25,379 bases of DNA, from assembly GCA_002428445.1 (NCBI GenBank), contig DIWJ01000033.1, positions 1-25,379 of the forward strand, in the 5' to 3' direction. A program made the translations under genes and the position numbers. The notes beneath the pieces are model-generated. The model did no database searches and was not told where the DNA came from. It saw nothing but the letters and a program-made list of their open reading frames with translations. This DNA is from Syntrophaceae bacterium UBA6109 (lineage in GTDB: Bacteria > Desulfobacterota > Syntrophia > Syntrophales > UBA6109). Within the stretch, counting starts at the first letter, position 1. Every line of letters begins with the position of its first letter. Below are positions 8,080-16,020 of the stretch, in pieces.

Positions 8080-8946
8080 CTACACCGCGCAGGGAACAGC
8101 GCGGCCGGGCAGGAGTTCCATCCGAAATGTTCGTTCGGGAAGATCCTTTTTCGGCAGGTTATTCAGGATCTCGGAAAGGGTGGATATTGTACAATCCATC
8201 GCTTGAGCGTTGTTCAACAACTCTATGAAATATTTTTGATATATCCCCCCTTCCACTTCTGCATGAACGGGCAGGACATGGAGACCGCCGCGGGCGAGCG
8301 GCGCGAGAATCTTTTCGATCGCCCTCTCCCGGTCCACCTCTTCGAAACAGGGAAGGTCTGAGGGGATTTCCGTCAGGTTCGTTCCCTCATGGACGAAGGG
8401 CGCCGGCGCCCTCGTGCAACTCAGGTAGCGGAACCCGTGCCGGGGAATTTCCGCCATAACCCGTTCATCGATCCTCCAGGCCGGGGCGCCAAAGGCGGTC
8501 GGACGAAAACCGGTCAGGAGCTCGAAGGCCGCGATCCCCTTTTCGAACCACTCCCGGATCCAAGCGGGAGATCTCTCCGGCAGATCATCCTGCCAGCGCC
8601 GGTGGTCCCAGGCGTGAAATTGAACCTCGTGACCCTCGGCGATGATGCGTTTCACCAGATGCGGGAAGGACGCGGCGATCATGGGCGACGGCAGGAAAAC
8701 GCCGTACAGCGCCGTCCGGAAGCCGTAGAGTTTCGGAGCCCCCGTCCGGATCATCTTCTTCAGAAACCGGGGGTTCTTGAATAGCTGGAAAAGGGCGCGG
8801 CCGCTGGCATCCGGTCCGACGCTCAGGAAGAAGGTCGCCCGCAGGCCGGCGTCGGCAAGGATCGAAAGAAGGGTGGGAACACCGTCCCTCATGCCGGCAT
8901 AGGTGTCGACATCAACTTTCAACCCCAGGATTCTTTCCAAGCCCAC
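8080..8946 (-). CDS. arnD: ArnD, 4-deoxy-4-formamido-L-arabinose-phosphoundecaprenol deformylase
   Basis: About 288 residues of the NodB/polysaccharide-deacetylase fold. It removes the formyl group from undecaprenyl-phosphate-L-Ara4FN so the free amino sugar can be moved to lipid A; it acts at the cytoplasmic face of the inner membrane. ArnD hallmarks are clear: KVDVDTYAGMRDGVP near the N-terminus carrying the metal/catalytic Asp residues, FLKKMIRTGAPKLYG, and the metal site HAWDHRRWQ (His-x3-His). It is the last gene of the arn cluster, about 28 bp after the decarboxylase gene. No ATG is available: GTG 8961, GTG 8946 and TTG 8940 are all open. GTG 8946 has GGAG 9 nt upstream and is preferred. 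Confidence 0.92.
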   Translation of the reverse strand: MGLERILGLKVDVDTYAGMRDGVPTLLSILADAGLRATFFLSVGPDASGRALFQLFKNPRFLKKMIRTGAPKLYGFRTALYGVFLPSPMIAASFPHLVKRIIAEGHEVQFHAWDHRRWQDDLPERSPAWIREWFEKGIAAFELLTGFRPTAFGAPAWRIDERVMAEIPRHGFRYLSCTRAPAPFVHEGTNLTEIPSDLPCFEEVDRERAIEKILAPLARGGLHVLPVHAEVEGGIYQKYFIELLNNAQAMDCTISTLSEILNNLPKKDLPERTFRMELLPGRAVPCAV

Positions 8947-8974
8947 TCCCCTTCTCTCCACTGCCGCACAGGCT

Positions 8975-10009
8975 CTACGCGGCGGGAAACTCCTTGTTTT
9001 CTTCGAGGAAGGAGTAGAGCGTCCGCTTCATCGACTCCTCGAGCCCCACCCGCGGCTGCCAGCCGAGGAGGTTCCTGGCCTTTTCGATGCTGGGCTTGCG
9101 CGTGTAGATGTCCTGGTATCCCCGGCCGTAGTAGGTCTCCGCCGGAACCTCGATGATTTCCGAGTAGCTTCCGTCCTTGCGGTGTTCCGGGTGTTCCATG
9201 AAGAGCCGCTTGAGCAGGGTTGCCAGATCCTTCACGGAGCATTCGTTGTCGGCGTTGCCGATGTTGATGATCTGATTCTTGCAGGCATCGCCGCGATTCT
9301 CGAGGATCTTCACGAGGGCCTCGATACCGTCGTCGACGTAGGTGAAGCAGCGCTTCTGGAGGCCGCCGTCCACAAGCGTGATCGGTTTTTTCAAGAGCAG
9401 TTCGGCAATGAACTGCGTGACGACGCGGGAGCTTCCCTCCTTCGCGGCAAAGAGGGAATCGAGACGCGGACCGACCCAGTTGAATGGCCGGAAGAGCGTG
9501 AATTCCAGATATCCCCTCGTCCCGTAGGCATAGATGACCCGGTCCAGAAGCTGCTTGCAGCAGGAGTAGATCCAGCGCTCCTTCTGGATGGGGCCGACGA
9601 CGAGAAAGCTCTCGTCCTCCTTGAACTCGGGATCGGGGCAGGCGCCGTACACCTCGGAGGTGGAGGGGAAGACGACGCGCTTCCTGTATTTGACGCACAG
9701 CTTGACGATGTTGAGATTCATCTCGAAGTCGAGGTTGTACACGCCGATGGGATCCTCCACATAAAGTTTCGGCGTGGCGATGGCGACGAGCGGCATAACG
9801 ACATCGCATTTCTTGATATGATATTCGATCCACTCCTTGTTGATGGCGATGTCGCCCTCCAGGAAATGGAAACGCGGATGATCGATCGCCTTGTCCAAGC
9901 GGTCGGACCCGAGGTCCATGCCGTAGACGGTCCAGTCCGTGTCCTTGAGGATGCGATGCGTGAGGTGGTGCCCGATGAACCCATTGACGCCAAGAATCAG
10001 AATTTTCAT
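8975..10009 (-). CDS. arnA: ArnA decarboxylase half: UDP-glucuronate oxidative decarboxylase (separate gene)
   Basis: A 344-residue short-chain dehydrogenase-fold enzyme equal to the C-terminal domain of E. coli ArnA. It oxidises UDP-glucuronate with NAD+ and decarboxylates it to UDP-4-keto-pentose (UDP-Ara4O), the ArnB substrate. Visible signatures: NAD-binding GVNGFIG at 7-13; active-site PSTSEVYG with T117, S118, E119; Tyr148-x3-Lys152 in WIYSCCK; and R304 in YTRKPS, matching the catalytic Arg619 context of E. coli ArnA. Start and upstream stop overlap in ATGA with the formyltransferase gene, so the two are translationally coupled but not fused. A longer upstream reading in this frame is a shadow of the formyltransferase gene. 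Confidence 0.93.
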   Translation of the reverse strand: MKILILGVNGFIGHHLTHRILKDTDWTVYGMDLGSDRLDKAIDHPRFHFLEGDIAINKEWIEYHIKKCDVVMPLVAIATPKLYVEDPIGVYNLDFEMNLNIVKLCVKYRKRVVFPSTSEVYGACPDPEFKEDESFLVVGPIQKERWIYSCCKQLLDRVIYAYGTRGYLEFTLFRPFNWVGPRLDSLFAAKEGSSRVVTQFIAELLLKKPITLVDGGLQKRCFTYVDDGIEALVKILENRGDACKNQIINIGNADNECSVKDLATLLKRLFMEHPEHRKDGSYSEIIEVPAETYYGRGYQDIYTRKPSIEKARNLLGWQPRVGLEESMKRTLYSFLEENKEFPAA

Positions 10010-10929
10010 GTCAGTACAGCCCCTTCCTTGTCTTTGAAATAGTCCCGGAGAGAGTCGCCCCGCAGATGGACACCGTCGATCTGCACGTGCTGAAGATGAA
10101 GCATCCCGTCTCCCGTCCGGACCGCAACCTTGTCCCCGTCGATCCAAACCGCGCCGGGCCTGTCCGTCCGGATCCCGCCCGCCCCCGGCGCACCCCACCA
10201 GACGAGGAGCTTCCGGCCGTCGGGAAGAAAGGCGAAGGCGCCCGGATAGGGGTCGGTGACGGCCCGTACGAGGTTGTAAATCCGCCGCGAAGGCCAGTTC
10301 CAGTCGATCCTGCCGTCTTCGGGCCTCCGGCCGCCGTAGTAGCTGCCCCGCGAGAGTTCCTGCGGCGTCAGGGTTTCCCTGCCCTCCCGGATCAGGGGCA
10401 GGACCTCGTCCAGGAGCAGCCCCGCTTCGCGGCAGAGTTTGCCATAGAGCGTTCTCGCGGTGTCCGTCTCGTCGATCGCAACGGCACGCTGCCCGACGAT
10501 GCCGCCGGCATCGGGCTTCTCCGTCATGATGTGCAGCGTGACCCCCGTCCGTTTCTCGCCGTTGACCAGGACCCAGTTCACCGGCGCCCTGCCCCGGTAA
10601 GAGGGCAGCAGCGATCCGTGGAGATTGAAGGCCTTCCCCGGCGTCAGATTCAGGATCTCCCGCCCGAACATTCTGCGGTAATAGAAGGAAAAAAGCGCCT
10701 CCGGCCGGAGGGCGGCGATCCGGCCGGCCTCATCGGGAAGATTCACATCGGCGGGGCAGAAAACATCAATCCCCGCGCCCCTCCCCCAATCCTTCACGGA
10801 ACCGAACCAGCAATTTTCCCCGGGATCGTCGTCATGGGAAAAGATTGCGGCGATTTCGAAACCGTTTCTCTTCAGCGCCTCCAGCCCGACAATTCCCATG
10901 TCATGGTAAGCAAAGACAACGACCCTCAT
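10006..10929 (-). CDS. arnA: ArnA formyltransferase half: UDP-L-Ara4N formyltransferase (separate gene)
   Basis: A 307-residue formyltransferase matching the N-terminal domain of E. coli ArnA. It transfers formyl from N10-formyltetrahydrofolate to the 4-amino group of UDP-L-Ara4N before ArnC uses it. The catalytic triad falls at N102, H104 (NLHGSLLPSYRGRAP) and D140 (PDAGG), the same residue numbers as E. coli ArnA. The C-terminal part carries the OB-like subdomain (about 205-307) of this family. It starts in an ATGA overlap with the end of arnC and ends in an ATGA overlap with the decarboxylase gene. The protein stops where E. coli ArnA would continue into the dehydrogenase domain; the split is real because a TGA ends the frame. 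Confidence 0.93.
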   Translation of the reverse strand: MRVVVFAYHDMGIVGLEALKRNGFEIAAIFSHDDDPGENCWFGSVKDWGRGAGIDVFCPADVNLPDEAGRIAALRPEALFSFYYRRMFGREILNLTPGKAFNLHGSLLPSYRGRAPVNWVLVNGEKRTGVTLHIMTEKPDAGGIVGQRAVAIDETDTARTLYGKLCREAGLLLDEVLPLIREGRETLTPQELSRGSYYGGRRPEDGRIDWNWPSRRIYNLVRAVTDPYPGAFAFLPDGRKLLVWWGAPGAGGIRTDRPGAVWIDGDKVAVRTGDGMLHLQHVQIDGVHLRGDSLRDYFKDKEGAVLT

Positions 10930-11882
10930 GCCTGCCGCTCCGGAGCGGATTCGTGGACCTTCTCGATGGTGAATTCCGGCCGTTTCCGGACCTCGCGGTA
11001 GATCCGCCCGATGTATTCCCCCATGACGCCCAGGGCAAAGAACTGCATCCCCACAAAAACGAAGAGCACGGCAAACAGCGTGAAGACGCCTTCCGCCGCC
11101 CAGGAGGCGCCGTACTCGAGCCGCGCCACGGCGAGAATGATGCCGAAGAACACCCCCAGGGTCGCCATCCCGATGCCGCCATACATGAGCAGCTTCAACG
11201 GGAGATCGGAAAAGGACGCCACGAGGTCGAACTGCAGGTTTACCAGCTTCCACATGGAGTAGTTTGAGGTCCCGCCGAAGCGCTCCTCGTGCCCCACTTC
11301 GATCTCCGTGACCCGCTTGCTGAAATAGGTGGCCAGCGCGGGGATAAAGGTCGCGTGCTCGCGGCAGGCGGACATGTGGTCGACGATATGCCGCCGGTAG
11401 GCGCGCAGCATGCATCCCCAGTCCGTCATCTTCACCTTGGTGATGCGGCGGGCGACCATGTTGATGAGACGCGAAGGCAGGGTCCGGAGGAGCGAGTCCT
11501 TCCGTTGCCTGCGGATCGTGCCGACGACATCGTAGCCGCCCTTTTCCATCGCCTCGACCAGGCGCGGGATCTCCTCCGGCGGATTCTGGAGGTCGGCATC
11601 CATGGTAATGACGATTCCGCCCCGGACGACGGAAAAACCCGCCAGGATCGCTGCATGCTGGCCGTAGTTGCGTGTCAGTTCGACGATGCGGAAATGCGGA
11701 TCGGCCGCAAGCTCCTTGAGGATCGCCAGCGACCCGTCACGGCTCCCGTCGTCGATGAGGATGATCTCGTAGGGACGGCGCAGCCCCTCCATGACGGGAG
11801 ACAGCCGGTCCCGGAGCGCCTTGAGGTTCGCCTCTTCGTTATAGACGGGGATCACGACCGAAATCTTCGACGGATCATCCAT
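10926..11882 (-). CDS. arnC: ArnC, undecaprenyl-phosphate 4-deoxy-4-formamido-L-arabinose transferase
   Basis: A 318-residue GT2 glycosyltransferase (E. coli ArnC is 322). It loads L-Ara4FN from UDP onto undecaprenyl phosphate at the inner membrane. The GT-A start VVIPVYNEE, DDGSRDGS near 45-51 and the metal-binding DADLQNPPEEIP at 95-106 are present. Two C-terminal hydrophobic hairpin segments (GIGMATLGVFFGIILAVARL and the later VFTLFAVLFVFVGMQFFAL) anchor it, followed by GEYIGRIYREVRKRPEF, a usual ending in this family. The start ATG 11882 overlaps the end of arnB by 8 nt and has AAGGAG 7 nt upstream. Confidence 0.93.
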   Translation of the reverse strand: MDDPSKISVVIPVYNEEANLKALRDRLSPVMEGLRRPYEIILIDDGSRDGSLAILKELAADPHFRIVELTRNYGQHAAILAGFSVVRGGIVITMDADLQNPPEEIPRLVEAMEKGGYDVVGTIRRQRKDSLLRTLPSRLINMVARRITKVKMTDWGCMLRAYRRHIVDHMSACREHATFIPALATYFSKRVTEIEVGHEERFGGTSNYSMWKLVNLQFDLVASFSDLPLKLLMYGGIGMATLGVFFGIILAVARLEYGASWAAEGVFTLFAVLFVFVGMQFFALGVMGEYIGRIYREVRKRPEFTIEKVHESAPERQA

Positions 11883-13035
11883 GCAGGATCTCCTTGATCG
11901 CCTCGCAAACGTAGGCGACGTCCTCATCCTTCATGTCGGGGAAGAACGGCAGCGAAAGGATCCGGCCGGCCGCCCTCTCCGTCTCCGGCAGCATCCCCGG
12001 CGCCGTTCCAAAACGCTTCCGGACGTATTCGAGCAGGTGGCAGGGCGGGAAGTGCAGGCCGTACCCGATATTGTAATCCGAGAGCCTCTCCATGAAGCGG
12101 CCGCGTTCCATCGCCGTCACCTTCGCCACGAACAGGTGCCAGGCGTGGCGGTGCGCATAGGAAGGAACCTCCGGAAGGTCGATCCCCTCGACGCCCCGCA
12201 GCCCCTCGAAGTACAGGCCCGAAAGCTTCGCGCGGCGGTCGTTGAGTTCGAGCAGGCGCGACAGCTGGGCGAGGCCGAGGGCCGCCAGCAGGTCCGGAAG
12301 GTTGTACTTGAAGCCGGGTTCGCGGATATCGTAGTCGGGATTGCCGCCTCTGCCGTAGCGTTTCCAGGCATCGCGCTCGATGCCGTGAAATCTTAATCCG
12401 CGGATCTTCTTCTCGAGTTCGGGATCGGACAGGGTGATCATGCCCCCTTCCGCGGTCGTGATGTTCTTGAGAGGATGAAACGAGAAGATCGCGATCCGGC
12501 CGAACCCTCCGGCATGCACGGCCCCGTAGCGCGTACCCACCGCATGGGCGGCGTCCTCGATAACGGCGAGCCCTTGCCGATCCGCAACGGCAAGAATCGG
12601 ATCCATATCGGCGGGCGCCCCGGCAAAGTGGACGGGGACAATGGCCTTCGTCTTTTTGGTGATGCGCTCCTCGATCTGTTCCGGCCGGATGTTGAGCGTG
12701 CCGTAATCAACGTCCACGAAGACGGGCCGCGCCCCGACGCTCGCGATCATATTCACGGTCGAGGCGAAGGTCATGGAAGGGGTGATCACTTCGTCGCCTT
12801 CGCCGATCCCGAGGGCCAGGAGCACGATGTGCATACCGGCGGTGGCCGACGTCACGCCCACGGCGGATCCGGCGGCCGTCAGTTCGACGAAACGGTCCTC
12901 GAACTCCTTGCACAGGGAACCCGTCGTGATCCACTTCGACTGCAGGCAATCCACGACGGCGCGGATCTCCACATGCCCGACCGAAGGCCGCGACAGCGGC
13001 AGAAATTCCTCCCGAATCTTCATGTCCCTCCTCAT
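11875..13035 (-). CDS. arnB: ArnB, UDP-4-amino-4-deoxy-L-arabinose aminotransferase
   Basis: A 386-residue PLP enzyme of the DegT/DnrJ/EryC1 sugar aminotransferase family. It converts UDP-Ara4O to UDP-L-Ara4N with glutamate as amino donor. Conserved stretches follow E. coli ArnB closely: LSRPSVG, WITTG, TSATAGMHI, GDEVITPS, PVHFAGAPADMD, VIEDAAHAVGT and FSFHPLKNITTAEGG, with K190 as the PLP Schiff-base lysine. GLHFPPCH and LPFFPDM near the C-terminus are also typical. ATG 13035 overlaps the arnT stop as ATGA. A second ATG at 13023, behind AGGAGG but only 3 nt from it, is an alternative that removes four residues. Confidence 0.94.
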   Translation of the reverse strand: MRRDMKIREEFLPLSRPSVGHVEIRAVVDCLQSKWITTGSLCKEFEDRFVELTAAGSAVGVTSATAGMHIVLLALGIGEGDEVITPSMTFASTVNMIASVGARPVFVDVDYGTLNIRPEQIEERITKKTKAIVPVHFAGAPADMDPILAVADRQGLAVIEDAAHAVGTRYGAVHAGGFGRIAIFSFHPLKNITTAEGGMITLSDPELEKKIRGLRFHGIERDAWKRYGRGGNPDYDIREPGFKYNLPDLLAALGLAQLSRLLELNDRRAKLSGLYFEGLRGVEGIDLPEVPSYAHRHAWHLFVAKVTAMERGRFMERLSDYNIGYGLHFPPCHLLEYVRKRFGTAPGMLPETERAAGRILSLPFFPDMKDEDVAYVCEAIKEILHG

Positions 13036-14705
13036 CCTCGCAGGCGAAGCAGGTAAAAGGCGCCGTTCTCCCAGAGGATTTCAACGGAAGAAAGGCGTTT
13101 TTGCAGTTCATTCAGGCGCTCTTTATATTGCGTTACGCAGTAAATGTCACCTTTTTCTTTAACCAGTTCGTAGAACTTCTCTGAAAGCAGGAAGTACCGC
13201 GCCCGCTCATCGGGAGGGAGTTTTGCGATGCCGAAACCGAGCTCGCCGAAGTCGTCCACGATCGGCGTCCGCACCTTCGCATAGAAGTCGATCCCGTACA
13301 TGGCGATCCGGTACTGGTAGAGATCCCGACCTGCCGGCAAATGGATCTTCATCGCCTCGACGACGGGGCGGACGGACTTGTAGGGGCCGAGGAGGTCGTT
13401 GGCGGCCGGCAGGAGCGATGCGAGAAAGAGGACGGAGACCGCATAGACGGAGACGAACCATCCCCGTCCGGTCCGGCGCTCAAAATAATCGGGAAGAACG
13501 AGGAGCGCGATCTGCAGCGCGATCGGCGCTGCCACCAGCAGCGGCCAGCGTTCGGAAATGAGCAATACGAGGTCCCCGCCGATCTGCGTATTTCTCAGGA
13601 AAGGCGGCAGAACGAGGACGGCGATGAAGAGCGCCGTTTGTACGGCGACGGGAATGAGGTGGGCGCGTCTGCTCAGGGCGGCGACAGCGCCGTCCTCGAA
13701 GGAGCGCACCAGCCGGCCGAAGTACAGGGCGGCGGGCAGGAAGACCGGCGCGATATAAGGCACGAGTTTGGAGGACGACGCCGTAAAGAAGAGCAGGATG
13801 AACCAGAACCAGCTCCAGAGGAAACGGCGGTCGTCCCTGGCGAAAAGCGGCTGCTCCTCCGAGCGGCGTTCTCTCAGGAGTTTCCACAGGAAGGCGCACC
13901 AGGGAAGCGTTCCGCCGACCAGGACGGGGATATAATACCAGAAACCCTGATCGCGGCCGTGCATCTTCGTCGTGTACCGGAGAAAATGCTCCTGCACGAA
14001 GAAGAACCACAGGAAATCCGGATTGGCGCGCTGGACGAGAATCAGCCAGGGCAGCGATAAGGCGAGGAAAAAGAGGATTCCCACGGGTGAGATCAGGCGC
14101 GGCACTTCCCGCCATCGTCCGACCGAGAGGAGCCAGAGGGCGAGAATCGCAAAGGGAAAGACGACGCCGATCAGGCCCTTGGCGAGGAAGGCCAGTGCGG
14201 CAAAACCGTAAGCGAGCCAGAGCCGCCATCGACCGCCGCCTTCCCGGAAATGCAGGAATCCCATCCAGACGGCGAGACAGACGAAGAGCGTCAGCGGCAG
14301 GTCGAGGATGTGGATCCGCCCGAGGAGAAACGTATAGAGCATCGTGCTCAAAACGGCGGCAGCGTAAAGCCCTGTCCGTTCGTCGGAAAGGCGCCTCCCC
14401 ATGAAGTAGGTGAGCAGGATGCAGCCCCAGGCGCAGAGCCCGACAAAGAGCCGCGAGGACCACTCGCTCTCCCCGAAGAGCTGAAACGACAGGGCCGTCG
14501 CCCAGTAGACGAGCGGCGGTTTCTCCAGATAGACCACGTGCTGCAGCCGCGGCGTCACGTAATCGGACAGGCGGTTCATCAGGCTGGGGATGTCGCTGTA
14601 GCGTCCCTCGTCCGGCTCGATCAGCGGCAGGGCGCCCAGCAGGACGACATACAGCAGGGCGGGAACGACAACGAGAATGAAAAGCTTCGGGAATCTTCCG
14701 TTCAA
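13032..14705 (-). CDS. arnT: ArnT-type lipid A 4-amino-4-deoxy-L-arabinose transferase (GT83)
   Basis: A 557-residue polytopic glycosyltransferase of the PMT/GT83 family. It moves L-Ara4N from undecaprenyl phosphate to lipid A phosphates on the periplasmic side, lowering negative charge and binding of polymyxin-like peptides. The first loop carries PDEGRY (31-36), the acidic motif of this family, followed by LEKPPLVYW; later come QEHFLRYTTKMHGRDQGFWYY and about a dozen hydrophobic segments, then a soluble C-terminal part. The frame is open up to a TTG at 14753, but the TTG at 14705 has GATGAGG 7 nt upstream and leaves only a short tail before the first membrane helix, so I use it; this start is moderately sure. 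First arn gene of the cluster, after the HIT gene. Confidence 0.9.
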   Translation of the reverse strand: MNGRFPKLFILVVVPALLYVVLLGALPLIEPDEGRYSDIPSLMNRLSDYVTPRLQHVVYLEKPPLVYWATALSFQLFGESEWSSRLFVGLCAWGCILLTYFMGRRLSDERTGLYAAAVLSTMLYTFLLGRIHILDLPLTLFVCLAVWMGFLHFREGGGRWRLWLAYGFAALAFLAKGLIGVVFPFAILALWLLSVGRWREVPRLISPVGILFFLALSLPWLILVQRANPDFLWFFFVQEHFLRYTTKMHGRDQGFWYYIPVLVGGTLPWCAFLWKLLRERRSEEQPLFARDDRRFLWSWFWFILLFFTASSSKLVPYIAPVFLPAALYFGRLVRSFEDGAVAALSRRAHLIPVAVQTALFIAVLVLPPFLRNTQIGGDLVLLISERWPLLVAAPIALQIALLVLPDYFERRTGRGWFVSVYAVSVLFLASLLPAANDLLGPYKSVRPVVEAMKIHLPAGRDLYQYRIAMYGIDFYAKVRTPIVDDFGELGFGIAKLPPDERARYFLLSEKFYELVKEKGDIYCVTQYKERLNELQKRLSSVEILWENGAFYLLRLRG

Positions 14706-14846
14706 AGGATAGGCCTCATCTGCGTTAAAAATCGGTAACTTGCCAGAGGCCAATCTTATTTCACAGAATCCGGACAGTTGTCAACCTTCTCGCGGAGACG
14801 TCCATGTCTTTTGCGGCGTTGAGCCGCATCATCGTCTCCCCTGCAA

Positions 14847-15296
14847 TCAGTCGGCATCGAACTTGAGCAGGCGTGCGGCCTCCTCCATGGAAATATCTTC
14901 CTTCAACTTGGCGAGTTCCTGGGGCGACTCCTGGAATTTCTCCAGGGCGTTGAAGAACCGGTCGAGGACATCGCCGCTGTAAGTCGGTATGAGAAACAGG
15001 TGGGTGTGCGAAATCCGCCTGCCCCGGGCGTACAGGAATACAAAATCCGGCCGGAAGACGTCCATCATCCGGTTCGCCACGGTCCGGGCCATCCGGAAGA
15101 GGCTGTCCGTCTCCGCTTCCGTCAACTGATGCCACCACTGCACATGCCGTTTGGAGATCACAAGACAATGCCCCTTCGTATAGGGATGGACATCGAGGAT
15201 ACACATGGACAACTCATCCTCGTGGATCTTGTGGGCCGCAGCCTTGCCTGCCGCGATCTCACAAAATACACACGAGGCGTTCTTTGGTTCATCCAT
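14847..15296 (-). CDS. HIT-family protein with an incomplete histidine triad
   Basis: A 149-residue protein of the histidine triad nucleotide-binding family, with the CxxC start often seen in zinc-type members (C9, C12 in CVFCEIAAGK), LDVHPYTKGHCLVISKRH and the active region SHTHLFLIP. Typical HIT proteins read H-x-H-x-H; here H97 and the nucleophile-position H99 are kept but the third is Phe101. Family members hydrolyse or transfer nucleotides from NMP esters or dinucleoside polyphosphates. With one triad residue missing, activity here is uncertain. ATG 15296 has AGGAGG about 6 nt upstream; a longer open frame upstream overlaps the neighbouring NTPase gene and is not used. It lies 37 bp after the NTPase and before arnT on the same strand. 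Confidence 0.88.
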   Translation of the reverse strand: MDEPKNASCVFCEIAAGKAAAHKIHEDELSMCILDVHPYTKGHCLVISKRHVQWWHQLTEAETDSLFRMARTVANRMMDVFRPDFVFLYARGRRISHTHLFLIPTYSGDVLDRFFNALEKFQESPQELAKLKEDISMEEAARLLKFDAD

Positions 15297-15333
15297 TTTT
15301 CCCTCCTGGAATTTTATTCTTGTGTCGGAAACT

Positions 15334-15984
15334 TCACGGCGTCCTTTTCTCCGCGGGGTCTTTTCGATCACAGGCCAGTTTTTCGGCAATCGACAGGGGA
15401 TAGCCGCGGCACAGCCGTGCCAGGGACTCGATATATTCTTCACTCCAGGAAAGCGTACGAGTCCTTGAAAAGGAACGGAATATTTCACATGCGCTTTCCA
15501 GGTCAAGACGATGGAGTGTCATACATTCCGCAGGAGTCATTGTCGTTCTCAAGAGGAAATGATCTCTTTCCGTCAAAAAGGATTCCACGACTGCAATCAC
15601 TTGAACGTTCCCCTCCAGGGCAAGGAAACGGACAAAATTCAACTTCTGCTGAGTCAGTTTTCCGATATTATCGAGGACTACTACAAGGCGGCCTTTCACC
15701 GTCTCCGTATAGCGGCTTGCGATCCGATACCGCTGCCCCTTGAACCTCCGGCGTTTCTTGTCCATGCCCAAACAGGCATAGATTTCCTTACAGGCCTTGC
15801 CCGCCGTATCGGAAAGATCGCCGAAGACGAATTGACGACGATCCCCACCCAGTTTCGCAACGTGGCGGATCAAGCTCGTCCGACCGATACCGTATTTCCC
15901 TCCCAGAATGACGTTGCGTCCTCGATCGAGGGCCTTGAGTATGCGTTTGATCTCCCGGTCTCTTCCGATAAAATGAAGTCGCAT
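15334..15984 (-). CDS. Small STAND-like P-loop NTPase
   Basis: A 216-residue ATPase core. The N-terminal FIGRDREIKRIL entry motif, P-loop GGKYGIGRTS (28-37), Walker B VVVLD ending at D105, a sensor-like VIAVVES and a GYP motif (194-196) in CRGYPLSIA resemble the STAND/archaeal-ATPase group, whose members act as nucleotide switches. The P-loop lysine is Arg35 (codon CGG), and Walker B lacks the usual second acidic residue (DN), so hydrolysis may be slow or lost. There is no attached effector or repeat domain, unlike most STAND proteins. ATG 15984, with GGAAGAG upstream, is preferred to a TTG six codons earlier. It begins 36 bp after the dynamin gene; the pair is probably co-transcribed and may act together. 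Confidence 0.8.
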   Translation of the reverse strand: MRLHFIGRDREIKRILKALDRGRNVILGGKYGIGRTSLIRHVAKLGGDRRQFVFGDLSDTAGKACKEIYACLGMDKKRRRFKGQRYRIASRYTETVKGRLVVVLDNIGKLTQQKLNFVRFLALEGNVQVIAVVESFLTERDHFLLRTTMTPAECMTLHRLDLESACEIFRSFSRTRTLSWSEEYIESLARLCRGYPLSIAEKLACDRKDPAEKRTP

Positions 15985-16020
15985 ACTGTCTCTTCCGGAC
16001 AAGACGGATCGTCAAGACGT

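Noticed and set aside
14753..14784. TTGACA on the minus strand (14784-14779) as a possible arnT promoter
   Set aside because: The best -10-like hexamer, TAAGAT, lies 20 nt away, too far for a usual sigma70 site; at 17 nt the match is poor. It stays a weak candidate only.
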